NCBI GenBank assembly: GCA_004282995.1
Contig: SHLU01000150.1
Span: forward strand, 1 to 5,799
Reading direction: 5' to 3'
DNA from: Sphingomonadaceae bacterium
GTDB taxonomy: Bacteria > Pseudomonadota > Alphaproteobacteria > Sphingomonadales > Sphingomonadaceae
Length of the DNA: 5,799 nucleotides
Under the pieces are notes generated by a model. It worked only from the letters and a program-made list of their open reading frames with translations, had not been told where the DNA came from and made no database searches. A program made the position numbers and the translations under genes. The number at the start of each line of letters is the position of its first letter. The first letter of the stretch is position 1. Below, in pieces: positions 1 through 5,708 of the stretch.

Positions 1-1086
1 GATCGTGCCCAGTGCCAGCTCGCTCGATTTGCGGGTAGCGACGGTGGCCGGTTCAGCCAGCATCTGGGCGATAAAATCATCAAGCGACCAGTCTGCGGGC
101 AACTCGCCGGCCATCCTGCGCTCGAACTCTGCCCGACGGTCACTGCCGTTAAGGCGGCTGGACCATGCCCCGTGTGCGTCGCTGCCAGCCTCCCCGGTGG
201 AACGCCAATCGGCCAGGATTTCATCGGGAATTACGAAAGGCTCGGCAGTCCATCCCAGTTCCTGTCGCGCGGCGGCAATTTCGTCCAGGCCGAGCGGAGC
301 GCCATGGGTAGCACTGGTGCCCTGCTTGGTCGGCGCGCCCTTGCCGATGATCGTCTTGCAGGCAATCAGCGAAGGACGCTCAGCAGACAGCGCCTCATCG
401 ATAGCGCGAGCGATATCGGCATGATCGTGCCCATCGCATTCGGTCACGTGCCATCCGGTCGCCTCGTAGCGGGCGCGGATATTCTCGCTGGTCGATAGAT
501 CGGTCGGCCCATCGATGGTGATGGCATTGTCGTCCCAAAGCACGTTGAGCCGTCCGAGCTTGAGATGGCCGGCCAGCCCGATCGCCTCGTGGTTGATGCC
601 CTCCATCAGACACCCGTCGCCGGCGATCGCCCAGGTATTGTGGTTGACCAAATCGTCGCCGAATTCGGCGTTGAGGTGCCGCTCGGCCATCGCCATGCCT
701 ACGGCCATCGCCAACCCTTGTCCCAGTGGGCCGGTTGTGCATTCCACCGCGTCGAGGAGGAAGTTCTCCGGATGGCCGGCACACGGACTGCCGAGTTGGC
801 GGAAATTGCGGATGTCTTCCATCGTCGGGCGGGCATAGCCGGAAAGGTGCAGCAGGCTGTAGATCAGCATCGAGCCATGACCCGCGCTGAGTACGAAGCG
901 GTCACGGTCGGCCCAGTCCGGAGCGGCAGGATCAAACTTGAGATACTGCGACCACAGCACGGTTGCCACATCCGCCATTCCCATCGGCATGCCCGGATGG
1001 CCAGAATTCGCCGCCTGGACCGCATCCATGGAAAGTGCCCGGATGGCATTGGCCATCGAGGTAAGGCGGACGGGATCGACGCTCAT
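1..1086 (-). CDS. tkt: Transketolase, N-terminal part (cut by window edge)
   Basis: Transketolase is a thiamine-diphosphate enzyme that moves two-carbon ketol units between sugar phosphates in the non-oxidative pentose phosphate pathway, in the cytoplasm. The reverse strand is open from an ATG at 1086 to base 1, exactly 362 codons, so roughly the second half of a usual 650-670 residue protein lies outside the window. Family signatures seen: SGHPGMPMG (residues 28-36), the GHGS cofactor/substrate segment (69-72), TTGPLGQG (117-124), the thiamine-diphosphate and Mg motif starting GDGCLMEG (156-163) and ending DDN (185-187), and KGAPTKQGTSATHG (249-262). All are intact. The start gives the family's usual N-terminus, and GGAG lies about 10 bases before the ATG. 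It is transcribed divergently from the zapA operon. No frameshift is seen, and the identification is very secure. Confidence 0.97.
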   Translation of the reverse strand, partial: MSVDPVRLTSMANAIRALSMDAVQAANSGHPGMPMGMADVATVLWSQYLKFDPAAPDWADRDRFVLSAGHGSMLIYSLLHLSGYARPTMEDIRNFRQLGSPCAGHPENFLLDAVECTTGPLGQGLAMAVGMAMAERHLNAEFGDDLVNHNTWAIAGDGCLMEGINHEAIGLAGHLKLGRLNVLWDDNAITIDGPTDLSTSENIRARYEATGWHVTECDGHDHADIARAIDEALSAERPSLIACKTIIGKGAPTKQGTSATHGAPLGLDEIAAARQELGWTAEPFVIPDEILADWRSTGEAGSDAHGAWSSRLNGSDRRAEFERRMAGELPADWSLDDFIAQMLAEPATVATRKSSELALGTI

Positions 1087-1246
1087 GGGCAACAGGCTCC
1101 GGAAGGACTTGAAAGGGGGCGATTCGCGAGGCATCGAACCCTTCGCGGAGCGACCCCCGAAGGTCAAGACAGGCCATGCCTTCTCCACCGCGGCCAGATC
1201 ACAAGCGTCAAGTTCCATGCAGTTATCAACAGCCCCCGCCAAGGCT

Positions 1247-1275
1247 TTGCGGGATCACGGCAATCGTTCTAGATT
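1247..1275 (+). promoter_or_regulatory. Putative sigma70-like promoter for the small ORF-zapA operon
   Basis: A -35-like TTGCGG (1247-1252) and a -10-like TAGATT (1270-1275) are separated by exactly 17 bases. Transcription would begin near 1282, giving a short leader before the ATG at 1309. The matches are 3/6 and 4/6 to the E. coli consensus, which is usual for alphaproteobacteria, where the TTG of the -35 is the best-kept part. The position in the divergent gap with tkt fits. This is pattern matching only; I found no equally good candidate for tkt on the other strand. Confidence 0.4.
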
Positions 1276-1308
1276 GGCATCAGTCAAACGTGCTGTTGGA
1301 AAGCGCCC

Positions 1309-1530
1309 ATGAAAGACCAGCGTATCGAAATGGCTGTCCAGCGTATCGAGGGCGCGCTGTCGCGCATTGCCGAGATCGCCGAGCGTGAGCCCGCTCCCAC
1401 AACCCATGACGCACCGAACGCGGCTACAGCCAATGTCTCGCAACTGGTGGTTCGACACGAGGAACTGCGCGAAACCGTCCTGGCCGAGATCAAGCGGCTC
1501 GATGCCATTATTGAAAGGGTGGCGAAATGA
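1309..1530 (+). CDS. Small coiled-coil protein upstream of zapA, function unknown
   Basis: This is a 73-residue, soluble, highly charged protein. Residues 1-27 and 45-73 look like two amphipathic helices with heptad-like spacing of Ile/Leu/Val (for example VQRIEGALSRIAEIAE and LRETVLAEIKRLDAIIERV), joined by a Pro/Thr/Ala/Asn-rich linker. No catalytic motif or signal peptide is present. The start ATG at 1309 follows GGAAAG (1298-1303) at suitable spacing. The stop overlaps the zapA start as ATGA (1527-1530), implying translational coupling. In rhizobia a short coiled-coil family (DUF4164) occupies the same place before zapA and near tkt; I infer this is that protein or an analogue, from position and character rather than alignment. 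A role with ZapA in division is plausible but unproven. Confidence 0.8.
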   Translation: MKDQRIEMAVQRIEGALSRIAEIAEREPAPTTHDAPNAATANVSQLVVRHEELRETVLAEIKRLDAIIERVAK

Positions 1531-2165
1531 GCCAGATTTCCATCCGGATCGGTGGGCGCAGTTTTGCCATTGCCTGCCAGCCCGGCGACGAAGAGCATGT
1601 CCAAAAGCTCTCAGAGTGGATAGACGAGAAATTTCAAAATCTTGCACCACGCTATTCGCAAAACCTTCTATTCGCCACATTGCAAGTGGCCGACGATTTG
1701 CACCGGGCGCGCGAAGACGCTGCCACTGCACGCGCCGAAGCGGACAAATCGCAGCAGAGTGTCAACGAGAGCAGTCGCGAGGCCGAGCTCGCTCGTGGGC
1801 AAAACGCCAAGCTAGAGGATCGAGTTCGCGAATTGGAAAAGGAGCTCGATAGTTTGCAGTCGTTCGTCCAGCAGGAAAACGGCAAACATGACCAGCTTCT
1901 CGCTGACAACGAACGGTTCAAGGTGGCGGTGATGGAAGCCGACAGCGAGAACTCGCGCTTGCAGGGCGAATTGGCGACCATGCGGCGCGAACGTGACGCA
2001 TTCGAACATCAGTTGAACGAATCCCAAGCTAAAACTGACCAAGCCAGCTTTATTGACCCGTCGGCCTCACCGGCGGATCCGGACCTTGCCCCGTCACTGG
2101 AGCGATTCGCCGACTTGCTGGAAAATTGCGTCAACAAGCTTGAGGGTGGCGCGACAAACCCCTAG
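1527..2165 (+). CDS. zapA: Cell division protein ZapA, long coiled-coil form
   Basis: ZapA binds FtsZ and cross-links its filaments, promoting Z-ring assembly at midcell. The N-terminal domain is recognisable: a beta-strand start (ISIRIGGRSFAIAC, residues 4-17), PGDEEHVQKLSEWIDEKF (19-36), then QNLLFATLQVADDLHRARE (45-63), the usual ZapA helix. The protein then continues as a nearly unbroken charged coiled coil to about residue 170, an acidic Pro/Ala/Asp linker (174-188), and a last amphipathic helix (about 188-206, LERFADLLENCVNKLE). At 212 residues it is about twice the length of E. coli ZapA (about 109). The start ATG overlaps the preceding stop and has AAGGGTGG at 1515-1522. It precedes the 6S RNA and the folate cyclo-ligase, the expected gene order. 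Family call is good; the function of the extension is unknown. Confidence 0.88.
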   Translation: MSQISIRIGGRSFAIACQPGDEEHVQKLSEWIDEKFQNLAPRYSQNLLFATLQVADDLHRAREDAATARAEADKSQQSVNESSREAELARGQNAKLEDRVRELEKELDSLQSFVQQENGKHDQLLADNERFKVAVMEADSENSRLQGELATMRRERDAFEHQLNESQAKTDQASFIDPSASPADPDLAPSLERFADLLENCVNKLEGGATNP

Positions 2166-2168
2166 ATA
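2140..2168 (+). promoter_or_regulatory. Putative 6S RNA promoter inside the 3' end of zapA
   Basis: TTGAGG (2140-2145) is followed after 17 bases by TAGATA (2163-2168); GATAAT (2165-2170) is an alternative -10 at 19 bases. The -10 overlaps the zapA stop codon TAG (2163-2165). Transcription would start near 2173-2177, just where the structured RNA begins. A dedicated promoter suits an abundant regulatory RNA, but this is a motif reading without mapping data. Confidence 0.4.
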
Positions 2169-2172
2169 ATGC

Positions 2173-2310
2173 ACGGCGGGACTGCCCGGCACGAGCCGTT
2201 CGAATATCCCTGAGGCTATAAGCAATCCAAGGGAGCTGTCCCTGCCCCGGTTAACGGGTTCGTCCTGGGGACCAGGGCATACGGCGCCCACCTGACGTTT
2301 TGGCGTCAGA
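2173..2310 (+). ncRNA. ssrS: 6S RNA (SsrS), RNA polymerase regulator
   Basis: 6S RNA mimics an open promoter and holds the sigma70 RNA polymerase, mainly in stationary phase. The region lies between zapA and the folate cyclo-ligase gene, where ssrS is found in proteobacteria, and has no credible ORF. A 6S-like rod can be drawn: a terminal stem pairs CCCTG (2240-2244) plus CCCC (2245-2248) with GGGG (2267-2270) plus CAGGG (2273-2277) around an AC bulge; a closing stem pairs GCCGT (2195-2199) with ACGGC (2281-2285), extended by GGC (2188-2190) with GCC (2286-2288). Between them is a large asymmetric bubble containing CCCTGAGG (2208-2215), like the CCCCUGAG of E. coli 6S RNA. The ends are uncertain by about 10-20 bases. 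Co-transcription into the folate gene is possible, as in E. coli. Confidence 0.75.
2292..2309 (+). terminator. Hairpin at the 3' end of the 6S RNA region, possible weak terminator
   Basis: CTGACG (2292-2297) and CGTCAG (2304-2309) form a perfect 6-bp stem around the loop TTTTGG. Only a poor T-tract follows (GGATTTCA), so it may attenuate, mark a processing end, or belong to the closing part of the 6S RNA rather than terminate efficiently. Confidence 0.35.
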
Positions 2311-2369
2311 GGATTTCACTGGCACCGACCCATGGTGGTTCCGTCACTCGGCAAGATAAAGTGTGAGAC

Positions 2370-2945
2370 GTGCAGGAAAAGGCCGAACTGAGAAAGACGC
2401 TTCGAGCCGCACGCCGCGAGCATGTCGCTGCGCAGTCTCCCTCGATCCGCTCCTTGTTGTTCAATCGGCCTCCCGCGCCCCTTCTCGACTTGATCGATGC
2501 CGGTGCGATTATCGGTCTCTATCGCGCCACCGATAACGAAGCGCCGACCGCTTCCTATGCCAAATTTTTCTACGAGCGCGGTCACCGCATCGCGCTCCCG
2601 CGCTTCGCAACTTCCCAAAGCGCGATGAGTTTCGCGGAGTTCACCGATCCCTTTGGCGAGAGTGATCTGGTAGATGGCGCATTTGGCATGAAACAGCCAG
2701 ACGTGAGCGCAGAAGCGCTGGTGCCTGATGTCCTGTTCGTCCCCTTGATCGGCTTTACCGCGCGAGGAAATCGGCTCGGTCAGGGAGGCGGACATTACGA
2801 CCGCTGGTTGGCCGGGCACGATGGCAAGACTGCTATCGGCCTCGCGTGGGACGTACAACTGGTTGAGGACCTTCCCGAAGAGCGCCACGACCATCCTCTG
2901 ACCGCCGTGGTTACGCCGACCAGGCTTTACGGACCATTCGCATGA
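2370..2945 (+). CDS. 5-formyltetrahydrofolate cyclo-ligase (5,10-methenyl-THF synthetase)
   Basis: The enzyme converts 5-formyltetrahydrofolate plus ATP to 5,10-methenyltetrahydrofolate, returning this inhibitory storage folate to the one-carbon pool in the cytoplasm (YgfA/Fau family). At 191 residues it has the normal length. Seen: the N-terminal basic helix (KAELRKTLRAARREH, residues 4-18) usual for ATP and folate binding, FVPLIGF (123-129), the hallmark GNRLGQGGGHYDR (133-145) and the C-terminal HDHPLTAVVTP (173-183). The hallmark usually reads GGGYYDR; here His replaces the first Tyr. The start is GTG at 2370. An in-frame TGA at 2364-2366 excludes an earlier start, and a later one would cut the basic helix. 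No strong ribosome-binding site is visible. It follows the 6S RNA, and its stop overlaps the next start (ATGA, 2942-2945). Confidence 0.93.
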   Translation: MQEKAELRKTLRAARREHVAAQSPSIRSLLFNRPPAPLLDLIDAGAIIGLYRATDNEAPTASYAKFFYERGHRIALPRFATSQSAMSFAEFTDPFGESDLVDGAFGMKQPDVSAEALVPDVLFVPLIGFTARGNRLGQGGGHYDRWLAGHDGKTAIGLAWDVQLVEDLPEERHDHPLTAVVTPTRLYGPFA

Positions 2946-3157
2946 ACCATCAGCCCAATTGGCGGATCCCCTTCGGCATCCTGCTGCTGCTGTTCGTTCT
3001 GACCACCTATGCACTGATCATTGCCCGCTACCTTCCTGAAATAATTGGCGAATGGCACATATTGGTGCAAACCGTGATCTATCTCCTGCTCGGCGTTGCA
3101 TGGCTGCCGCCACTGCGCCGGTTCCTGATCTGGATGGAGGCAGGTCGCGGCAAGTGA
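2942..3157 (+). CDS. DUF2842-like small membrane protein
   Basis: A 71-residue protein with two hydrophobic segments, about residues 10-28 (FGILLLLFVLTTYALIIA) and 40-56 (LVQTVIYLLLGVAWLPP). They are framed by an N-terminal NWRIP and a C-terminal LRRFLIWME with a basic tail, so both ends are probably cytoplasmic. The pattern W-R-x-x-x-G, a Tyr-Ala-Leu helix end, and a second helix ending GVAWLPPLRRFLIWM fits DUF2842, a short alphaproteobacterial family of unknown function. The ATG overlaps the cyclo-ligase stop by ATGA and its own TGA abuts the transporter start, so it sits in the middle of a coupled operon. Length, hydropathy and position support a real gene. The family name is from recognition, not a search. 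Confidence 0.8.
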   Translation: MNHQPNWRIPFGILLLLFVLTTYALIIARYLPEIIGEWHILVQTVIYLLLGVAWLPPLRRFLIWMEAGRGK

Positions 3158-4654
3158 TTGACGCAAAGCTGCAAGCGGCTAACCCTTCTGAACGGGAGAG
3201 AGCAGCTGGCAACATCATCGACACGCACGCCCACCGCTCCGGTCTCGCCGCCAGGGGTCGGCACCCGGCTAGCCTACGGGTTCGGTTCGGTGGCGTTCGG
3301 GGTGAAAGACGGCGGCTTCAACTACTTCCTGCTGTTGTTCTACGGCACGGTGGTGGGGCTCGAACCGGGGCTGGTCGGGCTGGTCATCCTCATCGCGCTG
3401 GTGCTCGACGCGGTCAGTGACCCACTGGTCGGTTACTGGTCAGACAATCTTCGCTCGCGCTGGGGTCGCCGACATCCATTCATGTATGCAGCAGCTGTGC
3501 CTGTGGCAGCGAGCTATTACCTTTTGTGGAATCCGCCCGACTGGAGCCAACCTGCGCTTTTCGCTTATCTGATCGGACTGGCTGTCCTGATCCGGACATT
3601 CATCACCTTCTACGAAACGCCCAGTTCCGCACTTCTGCCCGAGTTGACCGAGGACTATGAAGAGAGGACCAATCTGCAGGCTTATCGCCTGTTTTTCGGC
3701 TGGAGCGGCGGCAATGCGATGACGGTCCTGATGTTCGGTGTGCTGCTGGTGCCGACCGCGACTTACTCACACGGAATTCTCAATCGCGAAGGCTATGCCA
3801 CATACGGGATAATCGCATCGCTGCTGATGTTTGCCGCGATCATGATCTCATCCCTGGCGACACACCACCGGATTCCCACCTTGCGCCAGCCTCCCGAGAA
3901 ACGCACCTTTTCGCTGCGGACCCTGTTCTCGGAAATGTTCGACACGCTGCGGGAAAAGAGCTTCCTGTCTCTGTTCTGGGCGACCATTTTCGGATCGGTC
4001 GCCGCCGGCCTGTCCGCAGCCCTTGCATTCGTGATGTTGACCTATTTCTGGGGCTTTTCGAGCTTCCAGCAATTCCTGTGGACTGCGCTGGTTTTCTTTT
4101 CCGCCCTGTTCGGTTTCCTGATCGCGCCATTCACTGTGCGGCGACTGGGCAAGAAGAACGCCGTTGTCATTTTGGGACTGATTGCCTTCACGATCGCTCC
4201 AATGCCGGTGATCCTGCGCCTGTTTGGCCTGATGCCGGAAAACGGCGACCCGATCCTGTTTCCGCTGGTCGCAGCCATCAACACGGTAGATCTGTCGCTG
4301 ATTATCGCGCTGCAAGCCGTACTCTATTCCATGATTGCCGACCTGGTCGAAAGCAGCGAACTGCGCACCGGCCGAAGGTCGGAGGGCGTATTCTATGCCG
4401 CGGTGACTTTCACAAGGAAATGCACCGTCGGGCTCGGCTCCTTCGCGGGCGGTATCATCCTGTCGATCGTTGCCTTCCCTCAGAGGGCCGATCCCGGATC
4501 CATTGCGGACGAGACGTTGTGGCGCCTGGGCGCGTTTTACGCCCCTAGCCTGTTGGCGCTGTGGATGGCGATGATCTTCGCTATCAGCCGCTATCGGATC
4601 GACAAGGGCGAGCACGAGGAAAATCTTGCCCGGCTCGCCGCAACGAGGGTCTAG
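3158..4654 (+). CDS. GPH-family (MelB-like) MFS cation symporter
   Basis: A 498-residue inner-membrane transporter of the glycoside-pentoside-hexuronide:cation symporter family, with about 12 hydrophobic segments and a central cytoplasmic loop (about residues 236-268). The family signature after the second helix is clear: DAVSDPLVGYWSD (84-96) followed by RSRWGRRHPF (99-108). D84 and D88 match the spacing of the cation-site Asp55 and Asp59 of Salmonella MelB. Other family blocks are YETPSSALLPELTEDYEERT (152-171) and DLVESSELRTGRRSEG (395-410). The substrate cannot be read from the sequence; sugars or glycosides are typical. The start is taken as TTG at 3158, directly after the previous stop. 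There is no ATG until the third helix, and a GGGAGAG ahead of an in-frame CTG (3206) offers an alternative. The 3' end overlaps the convergent gene by four bases. Confidence 0.9.
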   Translation: MTQSCKRLTLLNGREQLATSSTRTPTAPVSPPGVGTRLAYGFGSVAFGVKDGGFNYFLLLFYGTVVGLEPGLVGLVILIALVLDAVSDPLVGYWSDNLRSRWGRRHPFMYAAAVPVAASYYLLWNPPDWSQPALFAYLIGLAVLIRTFITFYETPSSALLPELTEDYEERTNLQAYRLFFGWSGGNAMTVLMFGVLLVPTATYSHGILNREGYATYGIIASLLMFAAIMISSLATHHRIPTLRQPPEKRTFSLRTLFSEMFDTLREKSFLSLFWATIFGSVAAGLSAALAFVMLTYFWGFSSFQQFLWTALVFFSALFGFLIAPFTVRRLGKKNAVVILGLIAFTIAPMPVILRLFGLMPENGDPILFPLVAAINTVDLSLIIALQAVLYSMIADLVESSELRTGRRSEGVFYAAVTFTRKCTVGLGSFAGGIILSIVAFPQRADPGSIADETLWRLGAFYAPSLLALWMAMIFAISRYRIDKGEHEENLARLAATRV

Positions 4655-5625
4655 CCAGCCTGCATCCGGTTCATCCGAGCTAGGATATCCTCGGCCTGCT
4701 GCATTGTTCGGTCGATCAATTCCTTGCAGCTGGGGATATCGTCAATCAGTCCGGCCACCATGCCGCAGCTCCACGCCCCGGCATCCATGTCGCCTTCCAT
4801 CATGATCCTGGGATAAACCCCAGCAACTTCCTCGATGATGTCTTCGAACTTGAGATCGTCGCCCAGTTCGCGTTCCTTTTCCAACAGGCGCTCGACCGCC
4901 TCATTGGTCATCACCCGCTCGGTATTGCGGAGCGGTCGCATGACAAGCCGGGTGTCCAGTTCGCTGGCAGCGACGATCGCGTTCTTCACATTTTCATGGA
5001 CTGGCGCTTCCTTGGTGGCGATGAAGCGAGTGCCCATGTTCATGCCCTCCGCACCCATCGCAAGGCTGGCGACGAGACTGCGGCCATCGGCCATGCCGCC
5101 CGATGAAACGAACGGAATGTCGAGTTCGTCGGCCGCACGAGGAAGGAGGATGAAATTGGGGATGTCATCTTCGCCAGGGTGCCCGCCGCATTCGAAGCCG
5201 TCGACCGATACCGCGTCACAGCCAATGTCCTGTGCTTTGAGCGAATGGCGCACGCTGGTGCATTTGTGGATAACCTTGATCCCGGCCCCCTTTAGCGCCG
5301 GCAAAACTTCTTGCGGATTGCGACCAGCGGTTTCGACAACCTTGACCCCGGCCTTGATGATGACCTCAACCAGACCCGGATAATCTGGCGGGGTCAGGCT
5401 GGGCAAGAACGTCAGATTAACGCCGAAAGGCTTGTCGGTCATATCCTTGCAGCGATCGATCTCGTTCGCCAACTTCTCGGGCGTTCCCTGCGTCAGGCCG
5501 GTTATAATGCCTAACCCGCCAGCGTTGGACACCGCAGCCGCCAACTCGGCAAAGCCGACAAAGTGCATGCCCCCCTGAATAATGGGGTGCTCAATGCCGA
5601 ACATTTCGGTGATGGCGGTCTTCAT
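4651..5625 (-). CDS. FMN-dependent nitronate monooxygenase / NADH:quinone reductase family protein
   Basis: A soluble TIM-barrel flavoenzyme of the 2-nitropropane dioxygenase family, 324 residues with the preferred start. Seen: HPIIQGGM (13-20) and AAAVSNAGGLGI (29-40) at the FMN-binding start, PFGVNL (66-71), KVIHKCTSVRH (117-127), DGFECGGHPGEDD (142-154), SSGGMADGR (174-182) and MNMGTRFIA (195-203), the last two being phosphate-binding loops. The GFEC-GGHPGEDD block and overall architecture resemble Pseudomonas PA1024, which was annotated as a nitronate monooxygenase but described as an NADH:quinone reductase. I therefore avoid calling it a proven nitronate monooxygenase; a FabK-like enoyl-ACP reductase is less likely. 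The ATG at 5625 is preferred because AGGGAGA (5633-5639 region) precedes it and the protein starts just before the barrel; an in-frame ATG at 5679 would add 18 atypical residues overlapping a hairpin. Confidence 0.88.
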   Translation of the reverse strand: MKTAITEMFGIEHPIIQGGMHFVGFAELAAAVSNAGGLGIITGLTQGTPEKLANEIDRCKDMTDKPFGVNLTFLPSLTPPDYPGLVEVIIKAGVKVVETAGRNPQEVLPALKGAGIKVIHKCTSVRHSLKAQDIGCDAVSVDGFECGGHPGEDDIPNFILLPRAADELDIPFVSSGGMADGRSLVASLAMGAEGMNMGTRFIATKEAPVHENVKNAIVAASELDTRLVMRPLRNTERVMTNEAVERLLEKERELGDDLKFEDIIEEVAGVYPRIMMEGDMDAGAWSCGMVAGLIDDIPSCKELIDRTMQQAEDILARMNRMQAG

Positions 5626-5632
5626 GATGGCT

Positions 5633-5639
5633 GTCTCCC
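5633..5639 (-). promoter_or_regulatory. Ribosome-binding site deciding the oxidoreductase start
   Basis: On the reverse strand AGGGAGA lies about 7-11 bases ahead of the ATG at 5625. The alternative ATG at 5679 has no comparable purine-rich motif at the right distance, so the shorter protein is favoured. Confidence 0.6.
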
Positions 5640-5644
5640 TGTCG

Positions 5645-5672
5645 AATATGCGCGTGGACCCTTGCCGCGCAA
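5645..5672 (-). promoter_or_regulatory. Weak candidate promoter for the FMN oxidoreductase
   Basis: On the reverse strand TTGCGC (5672-5667) and CATATT (5650-5645) are spaced by 16 bases. Transcription would start near 5638, almost on the ribosome-binding site, which makes the leader very short. Read-through from the upstream tRNA is an alternative. Weak evidence. Confidence 0.2.
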
Positions 5673-5679
5673 ACGGCAA
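5662..5679. repeat. Perfect 6-bp inverted repeat in the oxidoreductase leader region
   Basis: TTGCCG (5662-5667) and CGGCAA (5674-5679) flank the loop CGCAAA. No T-run follows in the reverse direction, so it does not look like a good terminator for the tRNA. It overlaps the -35 of the weak promoter candidate and could be an operator or chance. Confidence 0.3.
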
Positions 5680-5708
5680 AGCTCAATCTATTTTTCCTTG
5701 GGGAGGAT

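Noticed and set aside
1223..1231. TTATCAACA, one base from a DnaA box
   Set aside because: It is a single copy with no AT-rich region, clustered boxes or replication gene nearby, so a chance match is the better explanation.
565..1272. Forward-strand ORF of 235 codons
   Set aside because: It is antisense to transketolase, whose reverse frame carries all expected motifs. The His/Arg-rich composition is typical of a shadow frame.
2316..3014. Reverse-strand ORF of 232 codons
   Set aside because: It is wholly antisense to the folate cyclo-ligase and the DUF2842-like gene, shows no recognisable domain, and the forward frame carries clear family motifs.
3052..3420. Forward ORF bridging the DUF2842-like gene and the symporter
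   Set aside because: It is out of frame with both neighbours, Arg/Gly/Ala-rich and without a domain. The two real frames are strongly hydrophobic as expected of membrane proteins.
3848..4615. Reverse-strand ORF of 255 codons
   Set aside because: It is antisense to the GPH symporter, rich in Gln/Arg/Glu as expected from mirrored hydrophobic codons, and has no family signature.
4681..4690. Ten-base palindrome AGGATATCCT near the end of the oxidoreductase gene
   Set aside because: It lies within coding sequence, has no spacer or T-tract and no partner copy in the window; not enough for a terminator or binding site.
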